A stretch of DNA of 5,154 nucleotides from Geoglobus sp. (lineage in GTDB: Archaea > Halobacteriota > Archaeoglobi > Archaeoglobales > Archaeoglobaceae), in contig JALUWC010000566.1 of assembly GCA_027019885.1 (NCBI GenBank), positions 1-5,154 of the forward strand, written 5' to 3'. Under the pieces are notes generated by a model. It did not search any database. It was not told the origin of the DNA and saw nothing but the letters and a program-made list of their open reading frames with translations. Both the position numbers and the translations under genes were made by a program. Position 1 is the stretch's first letter. Every line of letters begins with the position of its first letter. Shown one piece after another: positions 4,652 to 5,154 of this stretch.

Positions 4652-4666
4652 CTCGGCAACCCCCGC
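4583..4666 (-). tRNA. tRNA-Leu (anticodon UAA), integration target
   Basis: This 84-nt type II tRNA has a 7-bp acceptor stem GCGGGGG/CCCCCGC and discriminator A at 4583. The T-arm is GCGGG-TTCGAAT-CCCGC. The anticodon stem is CAGGG/CCCTG (4638-4634 and 4626-4622) with loop CTTAAGA, giving anticodon TAA at 4631-4629. The long variable arm TCCCGAAGGGGT is typical of leucine and serine tRNAs. CCA is not encoded. The gene is intact although its 3' half (from base 32 on) was delivered by the element. No intron is seen. Confidence 0.96.
4603..4633 (+). repeat. attR: right copy of the attachment-site direct repeat, inside tRNA-Leu
   Basis: This is the exact copy of positions 1-31. It ends at base 32 of the tRNA, on the 5' edge of the anticodon loop, so the crossover probably lies in or near the anticodon stem-loop. 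Integration kept the tRNA intact: the 5' half is chromosomal and the 3' half comes from the element. On the plus strand the same bases encode the int(N) peptide PRTPSGQGLK, identical to the peptide at the left end. Confidence 0.93.
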
Positions 4667-4705
4667 AAACCACAGGCAAACTCAAACATGCTGTGAATTG
4701 CTGAG

Positions 4706-4712
4706 TTATTAA
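4706..4712 (-). promoter_or_regulatory. TATA box candidate for tRNA-Leu
   Basis: TTAATAA on the minus strand is centred about 43 nt upstream of the mature 5' end, so transcription would start near 4683 with a short leader removed by RNase P. A second AT-rich stretch, ATAAATACT, lies just behind it at 4712-4720. The promoter is chromosomal, so integration leaves tRNA expression intact. Confidence 0.45.
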
Positions 4713-4810
4713 GTATTTATGGTCATCACCGTTGACGTCATCAATTTTATGGTGAAGGTATTGAAGAACCCTCCTGAAAGATTTTCACAGCCCAATTCTT
4801 TTGATTCCTA

Positions 4811-4820
4811 AAATATTTAT
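4811..4820 (+). promoter_or_regulatory. TATA box of the RecJ-like gene
   Basis: AAATATTTAT is centred about 30 nt before ATG at 4846, which predicts a leader of only a few nucleotides. No Shine-Dalgarno is seen. It is divergent from the tRNA promoter in the roughly 180-bp intergenic region 4667-4845, which otherwise shows only a TGACGTCA palindrome at 4733-4740. Confidence 0.5.
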
Positions 4821-4845
4821 TGACAAGATCACAACATCAAGCGAA

Positions 4846-5154
4846 ATGACATGCAAAGCTTGTGGTGGTAGGGGTTATGTCGAAATCGAGGACGACTGCA
4901 GAGTCTGCGGAGGTTCAGGAAAGGCAAAAAGCTTTGACCCGAAAATAACCTCAGAGCTTAGCGAGGATCAGATTAAAATGTTTCTTCAGGGTGTTTGCGG
5001 AGTTTGCAGGGGAACTGGGAAGGTAAAAAGAATGGAAGTCTGCAAATCCTGCAATGGAACTGGAAAGGTTGGGAAATGCAGGATATGCGGTAAAAGCATT
5101 GCAGGTGGAAATGAGCTATGCGGTGAATGCAGGAAAACGCCCCATGCATATCTG
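4846..5154 (+). CDS. Archaeal RecJ-like exonuclease with DnaJ-type zinc fingers (5' part, runs off the window)
   Basis: The visible 103 residues are a DnaJ-type zinc-finger region. The pairs are CKACGGRG (3-10), CRVCGGSG (18-25), CGVCRGTG (51-58) and CKSCNGTG (66-73), followed by CRIC (78-81) and CGEC (92-95). Between the two pairs of fingers is a helix, DPKITSELSEDQIKMFLQG. This order at the extreme N-terminus matches the archaea-specific protein group (COG1107) that continues with an OB-like region and a DHH RecJ-family phosphoesterase domain. Those domains lie outside the window, so the enzymatic call depends on recognising the zinc-finger portion. It starts at ATG 4846 with a TATA box about 30 nt upstream. 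It is a chromosomal neighbour, unrelated to the element. Confidence 0.78.
   Translation, partial: MTCKACGGRGYVEIEDDCRVCGGSGKAKSFDPKITSELSEDQIKMFLQGVCGVCRGTGKVKRMEVCKSCNGTGKVGKCRICGKSIAGGNELCGECRKTPHAYL

Noticed and set aside
4524..4712. 62-residue plus-strand ORF crossing the tRNA (reading GGGIRTRGPLRDRV)
   Set aside because: It is an alternative frame of the int(N)/tRNA region. The frame shared with int(C) is the one starting at 4442.
4733..4740. TGACGTCA palindrome in the intergenic region before the RecJ-like gene
   Set aside because: A single 8-bp palindrome without a second copy or suitable placement at either promoter is not enough to call an operator.
1..5154. CRISPR array, insertion sequence or replication origin
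   Set aside because: No regularly spaced repeats, no transposase or terminal inverted repeats, and no replication protein or iteron cluster were seen.

Overview
The window looks archaeal, most likely a euryarchaeon of the Archaeoglobales type (inference). The reasons are TATA boxes 26-30 nt ahead of starts, several apparently leaderless genes, an SSV-type tyrosine integrase split by its own integration, a tRNA-Leu(UAA) target, and a flanking gene that starts like the archaeal RecJ-like exonuclease with DnaJ-type zinc fingers.

Nearly the whole window (1 to about 4633) is one small integrated element. The first 31 bases recur exactly at 4603-4633 inside the 3' half of an intact tRNA-Leu gene (4583-4666, minus strand). 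Both copies lie in the same reading frame of one integrase gene. The N-terminal part, int(N), is at 4442-4651 and runs into the tRNA. The C-terminal part, int(C), is at 2-829. Joining them through the repeat, as in the excised circle, gives one integrase of about 329 codons and an element of 4602 bp. The int(C) half carries two compensating frame disruptions around 630-673, so the integrase is either dead or mis-sequenced.

Layout inside the element, left to right: int(C); a minus-strand DUF4258/DUF2283 toxin-antitoxin-like pair (858-1330), with the last 18 codons of an AbrB-type antitoxin gene just upstream; a small charged helical protein (1462-1689); a 330-base gene-free stretch holding a strongly structured RNA candidate of about 232 nt (1723-1954) with its own TATA box and a T-tract end; two small membrane proteins (2019-2246 and 2280-2714); and a head-tail virus packaging module of TerS (2752-3195) and TerL (3173-4288). 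TerL lacks the end of its nuclease domain, and its coding sequence runs into the end of an unrelated reading frame just before int(N).

No capsid, portal, tail or replication gene is visible. The element is therefore either a deletion remnant of a head-tailed provirus or a very small terminase-carrying satellite. The truncated terL and damaged int favour a remnant. The toxin-antitoxin pair and the structured RNA could explain why it persists. The chromosome resumes at 4634 with the 5' half of the tRNA, its promoter, and the start of the DnaJ-zinc-finger RecJ-like gene (4846, running off the end).
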